Shown: positions 36,171 to 45,540, counted from the stretch's first letter. The stretch is DNA of 64,000 bases from an uncultured Clostridia bacterium (GCA_934130285.1 CAKOXT010000001.1:186001-250000); one strand, 5' to 3'. The notes: generated by a model from the letters alone, not told the origin. Numbers and translations are program-made.

Positions 36171-37111
36171 AAATAGGTTTTTTATTTCCGGGGCAAGGTT
36201 CACAGGCAACAGGTATGGGAAAAGATATTTATGATAAATATGAGGTTGCCAAGGATGTATATGATCAAGTAAAAAAAGTGACTGGGATTGATGTGGCTGA
36301 TATTACTTTTAATCAGCCTGCAGAGATTTTGAATCAAACGAAATATACCCAAATAAGCATTTTAACAATGAGTTTAGCTATTTTAAAAGTGCTTGAACAA
36401 CATGGAATTAAAGCAGATGCTTCAGCAGGATTAAGCTTAGGTGAATATTCAGCTTTAGTTTATGGAAATATTTTAAGTTTTGAGGATGGAGTAAGTATTG
36501 TAAAAAATAGAGGAACATATATGCAAGAAATGCTTCCAAAGGGCGAATGGTCAATGGCTGCAATAATGGGATTGGACGAAAAGGCTGTTGAGGAAGCATG
36601 TGCAAAAGTTACAAAAGGATTTGTTAGACCTGTAAACTTTAATACCGTAGGGCAAATTGTTGCTTCTGGAGATAAAAATGGAATTGAGGAATTACAAAAA
36701 ATTGCATTAGAAAGTGGAGCAAAAAAAGTAAGATTATTAAATACTGCTGGTCCTTTTCATACAGAGAAATTGGAAAAGGCATCAGAGGCTTTAAGAAATG
36801 ATCTTGAAAAGATTAAATTTAAAAAAGCTAGTTCTAAAGTTTTTAAAAATATTGATGGAACAGAATATACAGAAAGTAATGATATGCCTGATATATTGGC
36901 TAAACATATAATAAGTCCAGTGAAATTCACAAAGGTATTAAAAAGCATGTATGATGATGGAATTGATACTTTTGTTGAGATTGGACCTGGAAAGACATTA
37001 TCTGGATTTGTTAAAAGAATGAATTTTGATAAAGATGTTTTAATTTTAAATATAAATAATGTCGAATCATTAGAATCTACAATTGATTATTTAAAAAAGG
37101 AGGAAATTTAA
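36167..37111 (+). CDS. fabD: FabD, malonyl-CoA:ACP transacylase
   Basis: FabD moves malonyl groups from CoA to ACP. The 314 residues show FLFPGQGSQATGMG, the nucleophile Ser90 in GLSLGEYSALV and His198 in NTAGPFHTEKL, the catalytic pair. The ATG overlaps the birA stop in an ATGA arrangement and fabG follows after 1 base, so the three are translationally coupled. Confidence 0.97.
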   Translation: MKIGFLFPGQGSQATGMGKDIYDKYEVAKDVYDQVKKVTGIDVADITFNQPAEILNQTKYTQISILTMSLAILKVLEQHGIKADASAGLSLGEYSALVYGNILSFEDGVSIVKNRGTYMQEMLPKGEWSMAAIMGLDEKAVEEACAKVTKGFVRPVNFNTVGQIVASGDKNGIEELQKIALESGAKKVRLLNTAGPFHTEKLEKASEALRNDLEKIKFKKASSKVFKNIDGTEYTESNDMPDILAKHIISPVKFTKVLKSMYDDGIDTFVEIGPGKTLSGFVKRMNFDKDVLILNINNVESLESTIDYLKKEEI

Positions 37112-37112
37112 T

Positions 37113-37841
37113 ATGGCAAAAGTTGCTTTAATAACAGGTGCTACAAGAGGAATTGGTAAGGCAATAGCATTAAAATTGGCTAGTAGTGGTTTTAATATTG
37201 CTTTGAATTATAGAAAAGAAAATGATGATTTAGTTGCAACAAAAAAAGAGATTGAAAAGCTAGGTGTTGAATGTTTGCCTGTTCAAGGAGATATTTCATC
37301 TTTTGAAGATTGTGAAAGAATGACTAAAGAAATAATTGCTAAATATGAAGGAATTAATGTGCTGGTTAATAATGCGGGTATTACAAAAGATATGTTACTT
37401 ATGAGAATGAAGCCAGATGATTTTAAATGCGTAATTGATGTTAACTTAGTTGGTACTTTTAATATGACAAGAAATGTTATTCCATATATGATAAAAGCAA
37501 GAGAAGGTCGAATTGTTAATATTTCTTCTGTTGTTGGTGTTAATGGAAATGCTGGACAAACTAATTATGCTTCATCAAAAGCTGGTGTTATTGGATTTAC
37601 TAAAAGTCTAGCAAGAGAGCTTGGTTCTAGAAATATATTGGTAAATGCTGTTGCACCTGGTTTTATTGAAACAGATATGACTGCTGTTTTAAATGATACT
37701 GTTAGAGATGAGATTGCTAAGAAAATTTCTTTGAAAAGAATGGGATCTGCTGAGGATGTTGCAGGAGTGGTAGATTTCCTTTGTGGAGATAGTTCTAGAT
37801 ATGTTACAGGAACGGTTATTCCTGTTGATGGTGGAATTTAA
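37113..37841 (+). CDS. fabG: FabG, 3-oxoacyl-ACP reductase
   Basis: This NADPH-dependent short-chain dehydrogenase reduces 3-oxoacyl-ACP. The 242 residues carry the cofactor loop GATRGIGKAIALKLA, VNNAGITKDMLLMRM, the catalytic Ser in NISSVVG, and Tyr and Lys in YASSKAGVIG. The position between fabD and fabF is standard. Confidence 0.96.
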   Translation: MAKVALITGATRGIGKAIALKLASSGFNIALNYRKENDDLVATKKEIEKLGVECLPVQGDISSFEDCERMTKEIIAKYEGINVLVNNAGITKDMLLMRMKPDDFKCVIDVNLVGTFNMTRNVIPYMIKAREGRIVNISSVVGVNGNAGQTNYASSKAGVIGFTKSLARELGSRNILVNAVAPGFIETDMTAVLNDTVRDEIAKKISLKRMGSAEDVAGVVDFLCGDSSRYVTGTVIPVDGGI

Positions 37842-37878
37842 CAAATATATGAGAGTAAATTGTAAGAGGTGAATGTTA

Positions 37879-39123
37879 ATGGATGGTAGAAGGGTAGTCG
37901 TTACTGGCTTAGGAAGTATTAACCCAATCGGTAAAAATGTTGAAGAAACATGGAATGGAATAAAAAATAAAGTTTGTGGTATTGATGTTATGAAGTTAGT
38001 TAATCCTGAAACTTTTAAAACTAAAATGGATGCTGAAGTCAAAGATTATAATGCTCAAGATTATTTTGATGTAAAACAGACAAGAAGATTAGATAGATCT
38101 TCACAGTTTGCTTTAATTGCTGCTAAAGAAGCTTTTGCAGATTCTGGAATTTCAAAAGAAAATACAGATTTCAACAAAGTTGGTATTTTTGTAAGTTCTG
38201 GGATAGGTGGTTTAATTACAATTCAAAATCAATGTGAAGTTAATTTTGAAAAAGGTCATAATAGAATTTCTCCTATGTTTATTCCAATGTCAATAGCAAA
38301 TATGCCTGCTGGAAATATTGCTATTGAATTAGGTTTAAAAGGTGAATCAATTTCAATTGTTACTGCATGTGCGTCTTCAACTCACGCCATTGGTGAGGCT
38401 TATAGAACAATAAAACATGGATATGAAGATGTAATTTTAGCAGGAGGTGCAGAGGCTTCTATTTGTGAAGTTGGTATAGGCGGATTTGAAAATATGAAAG
38501 CTTTATCTAGTGCGACTGATAAAAATAGAGCGAGTATACCTTTTGATAAAGAGAGAAATGGATTTGTAATGGGTGAAGGTGCTGGTATTTTAGTTTTAGA
38601 AGAATATGAACATGCTATAAAAAGAGGTGCAAAGATTTATGGAGAAGTGATTGGATATGGTGCAACATCAGATGCATATCATATTACATCTCCTTGTCCT
38701 GATGGCGAAGGTGCTATTAATGCAATGAATAGAGCAATTAAGGACGCACATATAAATCCAGATGAAATTGATTATATTAATGCACATGGTACATCAACAC
38801 ATTTAAATGATTCTTGCGAAACAATGGCAATAAAGAAAGTTTTAGGTGATTATAGTAAAAAGGTATTAGTTAGCTCTACAAAAGGAAATACAGGACATTT
38901 ACTTGGAGCTGCTGGCGGAGTAGAAGCTGTTATATGTTCTAAAGCGATAGAAGAAGGAATTGTTCCTCCTACGATTAATTATAAAGAAGCTGATCCAGAA
39001 TGTGATTTGAATGTTGTTCCAAATGAGTTTATGAAAAAGAATTTGAATATTGTTATGTCAAATTCATTAGGTTTTGGCGGGCATAATGCTAGTATAATTT
39101 TGAGAAAGGTTAAGGAGAACTAA
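37879..39123 (+). CDS. fabF: FabF, 3-oxoacyl-ACP synthase II
   Basis: FabF is the elongating condensing enzyme. The ATG at 37879 fits AGAGGTGA better than that at 37873. The 414 residues hold the active Cys164 in VTACASSTHAIG, and the two histidines in INAHGTSTHLND and KGNTGHLLGAAGG. Being the only condensing enzyme in the cluster, it depends on a FabH encoded elsewhere for initiation. Confidence 0.97.
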   Translation: MDGRRVVVTGLGSINPIGKNVEETWNGIKNKVCGIDVMKLVNPETFKTKMDAEVKDYNAQDYFDVKQTRRLDRSSQFALIAAKEAFADSGISKENTDFNKVGIFVSSGIGGLITIQNQCEVNFEKGHNRISPMFIPMSIANMPAGNIAIELGLKGESISIVTACASSTHAIGEAYRTIKHGYEDVILAGGAEASICEVGIGGFENMKALSSATDKNRASIPFDKERNGFVMGEGAGILVLEEYEHAIKRGAKIYGEVIGYGATSDAYHITSPCPDGEGAINAMNRAIKDAHINPDEIDYINAHGTSTHLNDSCETMAIKKVLGDYSKKVLVSSTKGNTGHLLGAAGGVEAVICSKAIEEGIVPPTINYKEADPECDLNVVPNEFMKKNLNIVMSNSLGFGGHNASIILRKVKEN

Positions 39124-39125
39124 AA

Positions 39126-39563
39126 ATGGAGTATGAAAAAATCAAACAATTAATGGATGATATGGGAAATTCAAAATTATCTTCAATTGATATTGATTTT
39201 CCTGATGGTACTAAGATTAGTATGAAGAAAAATGAAAATGTTGAGGCAGCAATAAAAACAGTGGTTGTTGAAAATAAAGAGGTTAAAACGGAAGAATCTG
39301 AATCAACAAAATTAAGTGATGAAAATGCAGGAAATATTGTAAAATCTCCTATGGTTGGTACTTTTTACATAAAGCCTAATCCTAGTGCAGAGCCTTATGT
39401 TGAGGTTGGAAAGAGAGTTAAAAAGGGTGATGTTCTTTGTATAGTTGAGGCTATGAAGCTTATGAATGAGATTGAGTCTGAGTTTGATGGGGAAGTTGCT
39501 GAAATTCTTGTTAAAGATGGTGAGGCTGTTGAGTATGCTAAACCTTTATTTAGGATAGTTTAA
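39126..39563 (+). CDS. accB: AccB, biotin carboxyl carrier protein
   Basis: AccB carries biotin between AccC and the AccDA transferase. The 145 residues have a hydrophilic N-terminal part, a Glu/Thr-rich linker (about 45-70) and the C-terminal biotinyl domain with VEAMKLMNEI; the modified lysine is K111. The gene lies 2 bases after fabF. A foldback element separates it from fabZ. Confidence 0.96.
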   Translation: MEYEKIKQLMDDMGNSKLSSIDIDFPDGTKISMKKNENVEAAIKTVVVENKEVKTEESESTKLSDENAGNIVKSPMVGTFYIKPNPSAEPYVEVGKRVKKGDVLCIVEAMKLMNEIESEFDGEVAEILVKDGEAVEYAKPLFRIV

Positions 39564-39569
39564 TATAAT

Positions 39570-39747
39570 GAAGTTTGATAGAAAAATAAAATTTATTTTA
39601 CCTTGTTTCGTGGTTTAGAAGCTCTAGCGAAAATCAATCAGCGCCCTCATTGCTGTTTGCTGTGAGATTCCCTAATTGATTTTCTTAAGACCTTCTACTA
39701 CCACTCTCACTGCGCAACCATAAATTTTATTTTTCTAGTCAAACTTC
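39570..39747. repeat. Foldback element B inside the fatty acid cluster
   Basis: This 178-bp element lies between accB and fabZ. Outer arms share AGAAAAATAAAATTTAT with its complement, flanked by GAAGTTTGA and TCAAACTTC, in 39570-39597 and 39720-39747. Further in, AGAAG faces CTTCT and GAAAATCAAT faces ATTGATTTTC, with a GC-richer tip around 39640-39675. The core is unlike family A, but the plan of long AT arms around a structured core is the same. Confidence 0.8.
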
Positions 39748-39778
39748 AAATAATAAAAATCAAAAGGAAGGATTAGAT

Positions 39779-40201
39779 ATGTTAAACAAAGAAGAAATAG
39801 AAAACATTATTCCTCAAAGAGATCCATTTTTAATGATTGATGAGGTAGAACAATATATACCAGGAGAATCAGCTATAGCATATAAACATGTAAAAGAAAG
39901 CGAATGGTACTTCAAAGGACATTTCCCTGGAAATCCTATAATGCCAGGAGTACTAATAACTGAAAGCTTGGCACAAACAGGAGCTATTGCAATATTAAGC
40001 TTAGAAGAAAACAAAGGAAGAAATGCATTATTTGCAGGAATAGACAAAATCCGCTTTAAAAAACAAGTTGTTCCTGGAGATACATTAAAATTAGAAGTTA
40101 AAATTATTAAACAAAAAGGACCAATTGGAGTTGGAGAAGCACTTGCAACATGTGAAGGAAAAATTGTTGCTAAGGGTGAATTAACCTTTGCAATTGTTTA
40201 A
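39779..40201 (+). CDS. fabZ: FabZ, 3-hydroxyacyl-ACP dehydratase
   Basis: FabZ removes water from 3-hydroxyacyl-ACP to give the trans-2-enoyl form. The 140 residues include PQRDPFLMIDEV, the catalytic His in KGHFPGNPIMPGVL and the Glu in ITESLAQTGAI of the hot-dog fold. AAAAGGAAGG precedes the ATG. The element upstream sits in the leader of this part of the cluster and might affect its expression. Confidence 0.96.
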   Translation: MLNKEEIENIIPQRDPFLMIDEVEQYIPGESAIAYKHVKESEWYFKGHFPGNPIMPGVLITESLAQTGAIAILSLEENKGRNALFAGIDKIRFKKQVVPGDTLKLEVKIIKQKGPIGVGEALATCEGKIVAKGELTFAIV

Positions 40202-40236
40202 GAAATTAGAAAATTATTATTTTTAGGAGAATAAAA

Positions 40237-41580
40237 ATGAACAAAATATTAATTGCTAATAGAGGAGAAATTGCTGTTAGAATAATAAGAGCATGCAAAG
40301 AAATGAATATAAAAACAGTAGCAGTATATTCAGAAATCGATAAAGATGCAATGCATACACACCTAGCAGATGAAGCTGTATGTATAGGTCCAGCAAATGC
40401 AGGAAAAAGTTATCTGAACTATAAAAATATTATAGAAGCAGCTAATATTACTGGTAGTGATAGTATCCATCCTGGATTTGGCTTTTTATCTGAAAATAGT
40501 CAATTTGCTAAGATGTGTGAAGAATCAAATATAAAATTTATAGGACCATCATATAAAGTAATTGAATTTATGGGAAACAAATCTAACGCTAAAGAATTTA
40601 TGAAGAATGCAGGAATACCTGTTATACCAGGTTCTGATGGAAGTGTAAAAGGATTAAAAGACGCGTTGTCTGTTGCAGATAAAATAGGATATCCAGTTAT
40701 GTTAAAAGCTGCTGCTGGAGGTGGCGGAAAAGGAATTCGTATAGCTAATACACCAGCTGAATTAGAAGAAAATTATAATATTGTTAAACAAGAAGCAAAA
40801 ATTTCCTTTAACGATGATGAAGTATATATAGAAAAGTTCATTAAAAATCCTAGACATGTTGAAATTCAAATACTTGCAGATGAACATGGAAATGTTGTTC
40901 ATTTGGGTGAAAGGGATTGCTCTATTCAAAGAAGAAATCAAAAAGTTATTGAAGAAACTCCATCAACAGCAATAGATGATAAACTAAGAAACAAGATGGG
41001 TGAAGTTGCAGTTAAAGCAGCTAAATTGGCGGGATATAGTAGCTGTGGGACAATAGAATTTTTAGTAGATAATGACAAGAAATTTTATTTTATGGAAATG
41101 AATACAAGAATTCAAGTAGAACATCCAATTACTGAAATGAGAACTGGTATTGATATTGTGAAACAGCAAATAAAAATTGCTGCAGGTGAAGAAATGAAAT
41201 TAAAACAGAAGGATATTGATTTTAGAGGACATTGTATTGAATGTAGAATTAATGCTGAAAATCCAAGTAAAAATTTTATGCCATGTCCAGGAAAGATCAC
41301 AGGGTTAAATTTACCTGGTGGAAAAGGAATCAGAATTGATTCTGCAATATATGAAGGATATTCAATACCACCTAATTATGATTCTATGATAGCTAAAATT
41401 ATTGCATTTGGAGATACGAGGAATGAGGCTATTAGCAAGATGAAACGAGCACTTGAAGAAACTGTTATAGAAGGAATAGATACAAATATAGATTTTCTTT
41501 TTAAGATAATAAAGAATCAAAATTTTATAAGAGGCAATTTTGATACGTCTTTTATAGAAAAAGAAATTTTAAATAAATGA
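40237..41580 (+). CDS. accC: AccC, biotin carboxylase of acetyl-CoA carboxylase
   Basis: AccC carboxylates biotin on AccB using ATP and bicarbonate. The 447 residues match the family, with ANRGEIAVRIIRACKEM at the start, LKAAAGGGGKGIRI in the ATP-grasp lid and EMNTRIQVEHPITEM in the active site. It follows fabZ by 35 bases. Confidence 0.97.
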   Translation: MNKILIANRGEIAVRIIRACKEMNIKTVAVYSEIDKDAMHTHLADEAVCIGPANAGKSYLNYKNIIEAANITGSDSIHPGFGFLSENSQFAKMCEESNIKFIGPSYKVIEFMGNKSNAKEFMKNAGIPVIPGSDGSVKGLKDALSVADKIGYPVMLKAAAGGGGKGIRIANTPAELEENYNIVKQEAKISFNDDEVYIEKFIKNPRHVEIQILADEHGNVVHLGERDCSIQRRNQKVIEETPSTAIDDKLRNKMGEVAVKAAKLAGYSSCGTIEFLVDNDKKFYFMEMNTRIQVEHPITEMRTGIDIVKQQIKIAAGEEMKLKQKDIDFRGHCIECRINAENPSKNFMPCPGKITGLNLPGGKGIRIDSAIYEGYSIPPNYDSMIAKIIAFGDTRNEAISKMKRALEETVIEGIDTNIDFLFKIIKNQNFIRGNFDTSFIEKEILNK

Positions 41581-41672
41581 TAATGATTTATAGAATATTA
41601 TTTTTATGTGCTTTTTAATATTTTATAAAAAATTAAATTTATTGTGTATTAGAAGAAAGGAATAAGGTTATT

Positions 41673-42521
41673 ATGATTGTTGATAAAATAAAAAAACGAC
41701 CACCAACTGCAAAAAATGTAAAACCCCAAATTGATATTCCTGTCGGTAAATGGATTAAGTGTGATAAATGCAAAGAAATTGTTTATAAAGAAACTGTAAG
41801 AGAGAATATGAGTATTTGTCCAAATTGTGGAGCATATTTCAGAATGCATATAAATAAAAGACTTGAAATGATTATTGATGAAGGTTCATATAAAAAGTTC
41901 GATTTAAATATTGATACAGTTAATCCATTAAACCTGGAAGGATATGAACAAAAAATAAAGACACTTAGAACTAAAACAGGTATACCAGAAGCAGTTAGTG
42001 CAGGCATTGGAAAAATTAATGGTGAAGATGTTGTAATTTGTGTGATGGATAGTGGATTTTTAATGGGAAGTATGGGAAGTGTAGTAGGCGAAAAAATTAC
42101 ATATTCTATGGAAAAAGCTATTGAATTAAATGTTCCTTTTATAATTTTCTGCACATCTGGTGGAGCAAGAATGCAGGAAGGAATTATTTCATTAATGCAA
42201 ATGGCAAAAACTACATCTGCTGTTGCTAAAATGAATAAGGCTGGAATCTTATACATTTCTGTTTTAACAGATCCAACGTATGGAGGAGTTACTGCTTCTT
42301 TTGCTAGTATTGCTGACATAGTTTTAGCAGAGCCTGGGGCTATGATTGGGTTCGCAGGTCAAAGAGTAATACAACAAACAATTGGACAATCTTTGCCAGA
42401 AGGTTTTCAAACTGCTGAATTTTTATTAGATCATGGATTTATAGATAAGATTGTAGAAAGACAGAATATGAAAAAAACTATATTTGATTTAATTCAGTTC
42501 CATAAAAGGAGGGATTCATAG
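41673..42521 (+). CDS. accD: AccD, carboxyltransferase beta subunit
   Basis: With AccA this subunit moves carboxyl from biotin to acetyl-CoA. The 282 residues carry the zinc ribbon at about 30-52 (CDKC and CPNC pairs) and the crotonase-like core with FCTSGGARMQEGI and AGQRVIQQTIGQ. The stop overlaps the accA GTG start by one base, matching the need for equal amounts of both subunits. Confidence 0.96.
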   Translation: MIVDKIKKRPPTAKNVKPQIDIPVGKWIKCDKCKEIVYKETVRENMSICPNCGAYFRMHINKRLEMIIDEGSYKKFDLNIDTVNPLNLEGYEQKIKTLRTKTGIPEAVSAGIGKINGEDVVICVMDSGFLMGSMGSVVGEKITYSMEKAIELNVPFIIFCTSGGARMQEGIISLMQMAKTTSAVAKMNKAGILYISVLTDPTYGGVTASFASIADIVLAEPGAMIGFAGQRVIQQTIGQSLPEGFQTAEFLLDHGFIDKIVERQNMKKTIFDLIQFHKRRDS

Positions 42522-43330
42522 TGAATAATATAACTGCATGGAAAAGAGTTGAAATTGCAAGATCACCTGATCGAAAGACATCATTAGATTATATTGATTA
42601 TATTTTTGATGATTTTATTGAACTTCATGGAGATAGATTAGGCAAAGATGATAAAGCTATGGTATGTGGACTTGGAAAAATTGGTGAACAAAGTTTTACA
42701 ATAATTGCGGAACAGAAGGGAAGAAATACTAAAGAAAATATCGAGAGAAATTTTGGAATGCCTAATCCAGAAAGTTATAGAAAAGCAGTAAGATTTATGA
42801 AACAAGCAGAAAAATTTCATAGACCTGTTATTACTTTTATTGATACAAAAGGTGCTTATCCTGGTATTGAGGCTGAAGAGAAAGGACAAGGAGAGGCTAT
42901 TGCTAATTCAATGTTAACAATGGCTGGACTTAAAGTTCCTATTATTTCTGTTGTTATTGGAGAGGGATCAAGTGGCGGTGCTTTGGCTATTGGTGTTGGA
43001 AATAAAGTGCTTATGCTTGAAAATGCCATTTATTCAATTCTTTCTCCTGAGGGATATGCTAGTATATTATGGAAGGATGCTTCAAGGGCTAAAGAAGCGG
43101 CTGAAAAGATGAGGCTTACGGCACAGGATTTGTATGATTTGAAAGTTATTGATAAAATTATTGATGAACCTGATGGCGATTTGCAGAAGGCTTTTTGTGC
43201 TAGTGCGAGTTGTTTAAAAAAGGAGATTTGTGAATCTGTTAAGGATCTTTTGCTATTGTCTGATGAGGAGATAGTTGAGGATAGATATTCTAAGTTTAGG
43301 AATATTGGCGAGTACAAGGAATTAATTTAG
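42521..43330 (+). CDS. accA: AccA, carboxyltransferase alpha subunit
   Basis: AccA completes acetyl-CoA carboxylase. The 269 residues start with GTG overlapping the accD stop and carry HGDRLGKDDKAMV, FIDTKGAYPGIEAEE, GEGSSGGALAI and SPEGYASILWKD. It is shorter than the roughly 320 residues of E. coli because the N-terminal helical part is reduced, as in many Firmicutes. Confidence 0.96.
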   Translation: MNNITAWKRVEIARSPDRKTSLDYIDYIFDDFIELHGDRLGKDDKAMVCGLGKIGEQSFTIIAEQKGRNTKENIERNFGMPNPESYRKAVRFMKQAEKFHRPVITFIDTKGAYPGIEAEEKGQGEAIANSMLTMAGLKVPIISVVIGEGSSGGALAIGVGNKVLMLENAIYSILSPEGYASILWKDASRAKEAAEKMRLTAQDLYDLKVIDKIIDEPDGDLQKAFCASASCLKKEICESVKDLLLLSDEEIVEDRYSKFRNIGEYKELI

Positions 43331-43361
43331 TTTTAGATGTAAGAAAGCTGAATTTAATATG

Positions 43362-43560
43362 TATGCTGATAATCTATTATAAATAAGAAAATAAAAAAGC
43401 GCATCGAAGAGTAATTGAGCTAGAAATTCTAGAAAAAATTGTTCGGAAATAGTTCGCGCTTGACGTGAAAGGGTGCCGAACATTTTTTCAGAAGTTCTGC
43501 GATAATTAGCTCGAGCGAGCATTTTTTCTTTTCTATTTATAATAGAATTGATACAGCATA
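43362..43560. repeat. Foldback element C inside the fatty acid cluster
   Basis: This 199-bp element lies between accA and fabI. Outer arms begin TATGCTG and end CAGCATA; within them CTATTATAAATA pairs with TATTTATAATAG (from about 43373 and 43532). The core has GAGCTA facing TAGCTC and GAAAAAATTGTTCGG facing CCGAACATTTTTTC. It again follows the plan of AT arms around a structured, GC-richer core, with sequence unlike A or B. A frame of 66 codons on the minus strand runs through it but is an artefact of the repeat. Confidence 0.8.
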
Positions 43561-43612
43561 AATAAAAAGCAATATTTAAATTAATTATAATGATTGAAAG
43601 GTTGGATAAAAT

Positions 43613-44386
43613 ATGTTATTAGAAAACAAAAAAATATTAATAATGGGAATCAGAAACAAATGGAGCATAGCTTATGGAATAGCTAAATCAGCATATGAAA
43701 ATGGCGCAAAATTAATATTCACATTTATGGGAGAAGATAATAGAAACAAAATAGAAGAACTTGTTTCAGAATTTGAAGGCAGCAAATGCTATTGCTTAGA
43801 TGGAGCTTCAGAAGACGAATTAGTTGATGAATGCTTCAAAAAAATTAAAGAGGAAAACGGTAAAGTCGATGGAATAGTTCATGCTATAGCACATGCAAAC
43901 ACAGAAGATTTACACAATAATTTTATATACACAAGTAAAGAAGGATTTTCACATGCATGTGATGTAAGCAGTTACTCTTTCGTGTTAGCTGCTAGAAAAG
44001 CAACAGAATTGGATATGCTAAATGAAAATGCTAGTTTAGTTACATTGACATATCATGGTTCTACAAAGGTGTTAGATGGATATAATGTAATGGGAGTAGC
44101 AAAAGCTGCACTAGAAGCAAGTGTTAGATATTTAGCAGAAAATCTTGGAAAGAGTGAAATACGTGTTAATGCTATTTCAGCTGGCCCAATAAAAACATTG
44201 TCAGCAAAAGGAATAAAAGATTTTGGAAGTATATTAAATATTGTAGAAGAAAAAGCTCCTTTGCATAAAAATGTTACTACTAGCCAAGTAGGTGATGTTG
44301 CTACATTTCTATTATCAAATATGTCAAGTTGCGTTACAGGTCATGTACTATATGCTGATAACGGATATAACATAATGGGAGTTTAG
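43613..44386 (+). CDS. fabI: FabI, enoyl-ACP reductase
   Basis: FabI reduces enoyl-ACP and completes each elongation cycle; it is the target of triclosan in other bacteria. The 257 residues show the divergent short-chain dehydrogenase start IMGIRNKWSIAYGIAKSA and the catalytic YNVMGVAKAALEASVRY with LTYHGSTKVLDG before it. Many Clostridia use FabK instead, so FabI is informative about drug response. It is the last gene of the cluster. Confidence 0.95.
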   Translation: MLLENKKILIMGIRNKWSIAYGIAKSAYENGAKLIFTFMGEDNRNKIEELVSEFEGSKCYCLDGASEDELVDECFKKIKEENGKVDGIVHAIAHANTEDLHNNFIYTSKEGFSHACDVSSYSFVLAARKATELDMLNENASLVTLTYHGSTKVLDGYNVMGVAKAALEASVRYLAENLGKSEIRVNAISAGPIKTLSAKGIKDFGSILNIVEEKAPLHKNVTTSQVGDVATFLLSNMSSCVTGHVLYADNGYNIMGV

Positions 44387-44409
44387 TGCCTAAAGGATAT
44401 TGACATGTA

Positions 44410-44418
44410 TGGTATAAT
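44410..44418 (+). promoter_or_regulatory. Extended -10 promoter of the PHP gene
   Basis: TGGTATAAT lies 33 bases before the ATG at 44451. TTGACA at 44400 is only 7 bases from the -10 and so is not a usable -35. Confidence 0.5.
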
Positions 44419-44450
44419 ATCTATTATCGGAAAAATAGAAAGGAAAAAAG

Positions 44451-45335
44451 ATGATAGATTTACATATACATACAACATATTCTGATGGAACAGATTCAGT
44501 AAAAGAAGTACTAACTAAAGCTGAAAAATTAGGACTAAAAGCAATAGCTATAACAGACCATGAAAATTGTGATGCATATAAGGAAATGAATGACTTTGAT
44601 ACTACTGAATATTTTTCGGGAAAGATATTACATGGTATTGAATTAAAAGCAAGATACACAGATAGAGTAATAGATATACTTGGATATAATATTGATTGCA
44701 ATAAAATGGAGAAATATCTTAAGGAATGTTATGGCAAAGTTACTAGAGATCAAATTCAGGAAAAACAATTAAAGAAATTTTATGAATATAAAGAAGAGTG
44801 TGGCTTAATTTTAGACGATATAGAGAATTTAAAATGGAATAAGCATACAGATTGGGCAAGTATAGTTTTTTATGATGAGTTAAAAAAACATGATGAAAAT
44901 AAAGATAAAGTGCCAGAAGATATGTGGAATAGTTTTTCAGTATTCAAAAGAAATTATTACCACTGTAAGAATAAAATATTTTATGTAGATAATTCAGTTG
45001 ATTATCCACCTTTAGAGAAAATTATAGATATAATTCATAAAGCAGGTGGATTGGCATTTATAGCTCATATATATGAATATGCTTGGATCGGTGATAAAAT
45101 TGCTGAATTAAAGAAAATTATAGATAATTATGATGTTGATGGTATCGAATGCTATCATAGCATATTTAATCTTGAACAAATTGATTTAGTAAAGGAATTT
45201 TGTCAAAGTCAAAAATTATTAATGAGTGGTGGTAGTGATTATCATGGATTGCATAAACCTGGTATTGAACTTGGCTCTGGAAAAGGCCAATTATCCATAC
45301 CAGATGATATTTTTAAGAAAATAGTAGAAAAATAG
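44451..45335 (+). CDS. PHP-domain phosphoesterase
   Basis: The 294 residues start with IDLHIHTTYSDGTDSVKEVL and AITDHENCDAY, the His and Asp metal ligands of the PHP fold; AFIAHIYEYAW and GGSDYHG supply later ligands. PHP enzymes of this size cleave phosphates from nucleotides or 3',5'-bisphosphates (RNase AM/YciV type). The exact substrate is not clear, since the YciV-type motifs are only partly matched. It is a single-gene unit with a terminator after it. Confidence 0.85.
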   Translation: MIDLHIHTTYSDGTDSVKEVLTKAEKLGLKAIAITDHENCDAYKEMNDFDTTEYFSGKILHGIELKARYTDRVIDILGYNIDCNKMEKYLKECYGKVTRDQIQEKQLKKFYEYKEECGLILDDIENLKWNKHTDWASIVFYDELKKHDENKDKVPEDMWNSFSVFKRNYYHCKNKIFYVDNSVDYPPLEKIIDIIHKAGGLAFIAHIYEYAWIGDKIAELKKIIDNYDVDGIECYHSIFNLEQIDLVKEFCQSQKLLMSGGSDYHGLHKPGIELGSGKGQLSIPDDIFKKIVEK

Positions 45336-45384
45336 AGATTTAATGTGAAAAACATATGAAATTTAAATATAGTAAAAAATGTAG

Positions 45385-45411
45385 AAAAGCTCTTGAAAAA
45401 GGGCTTTTTTT
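45385..45411 (+). terminator. Terminator after the PHP gene
   Basis: AAAAGCTCTT pairs with AAGGGCTTTT (one G-U) around a four-base loop, followed by T. Confidence 0.8.
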
Positions 45412-45425
45412 AGAAAAAGAAAACA

Positions 45426-45455
45426 CTGTAATTACTAATATTTCAGTAATTACAG
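45426..45455. other. Perfect 11-bp hairpin of unknown role
   Basis: CTGTAATTACT pairs with AGTAATTACAG around an eight-base loop, without a T tract. It lies in the 320-base gap before the GNAT-like gene and may be an operator or part of its leader. Confidence 0.5.
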
Positions 45456-45540
45456 CAAAAAAGTGAAAGAAAATTATAAAAATAAATCTTTTCAAAGATA
45501 AACATATAACTTAAATGAAAAACAGTTAAAATTGAACTAA

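Noticed and set aside
41783..42319. 178-codon minus-strand frame opposite accD
   Set aside because: A shadow of the well-supported accD gene with no ribosome binding site.
43322..43522. 66-codon open frame on the minus strand through element C
   Set aside because: It follows the inverted repeats of the element, has no ribosome binding site and begins in the repeat arm; it is a by-product of the structured sequence.
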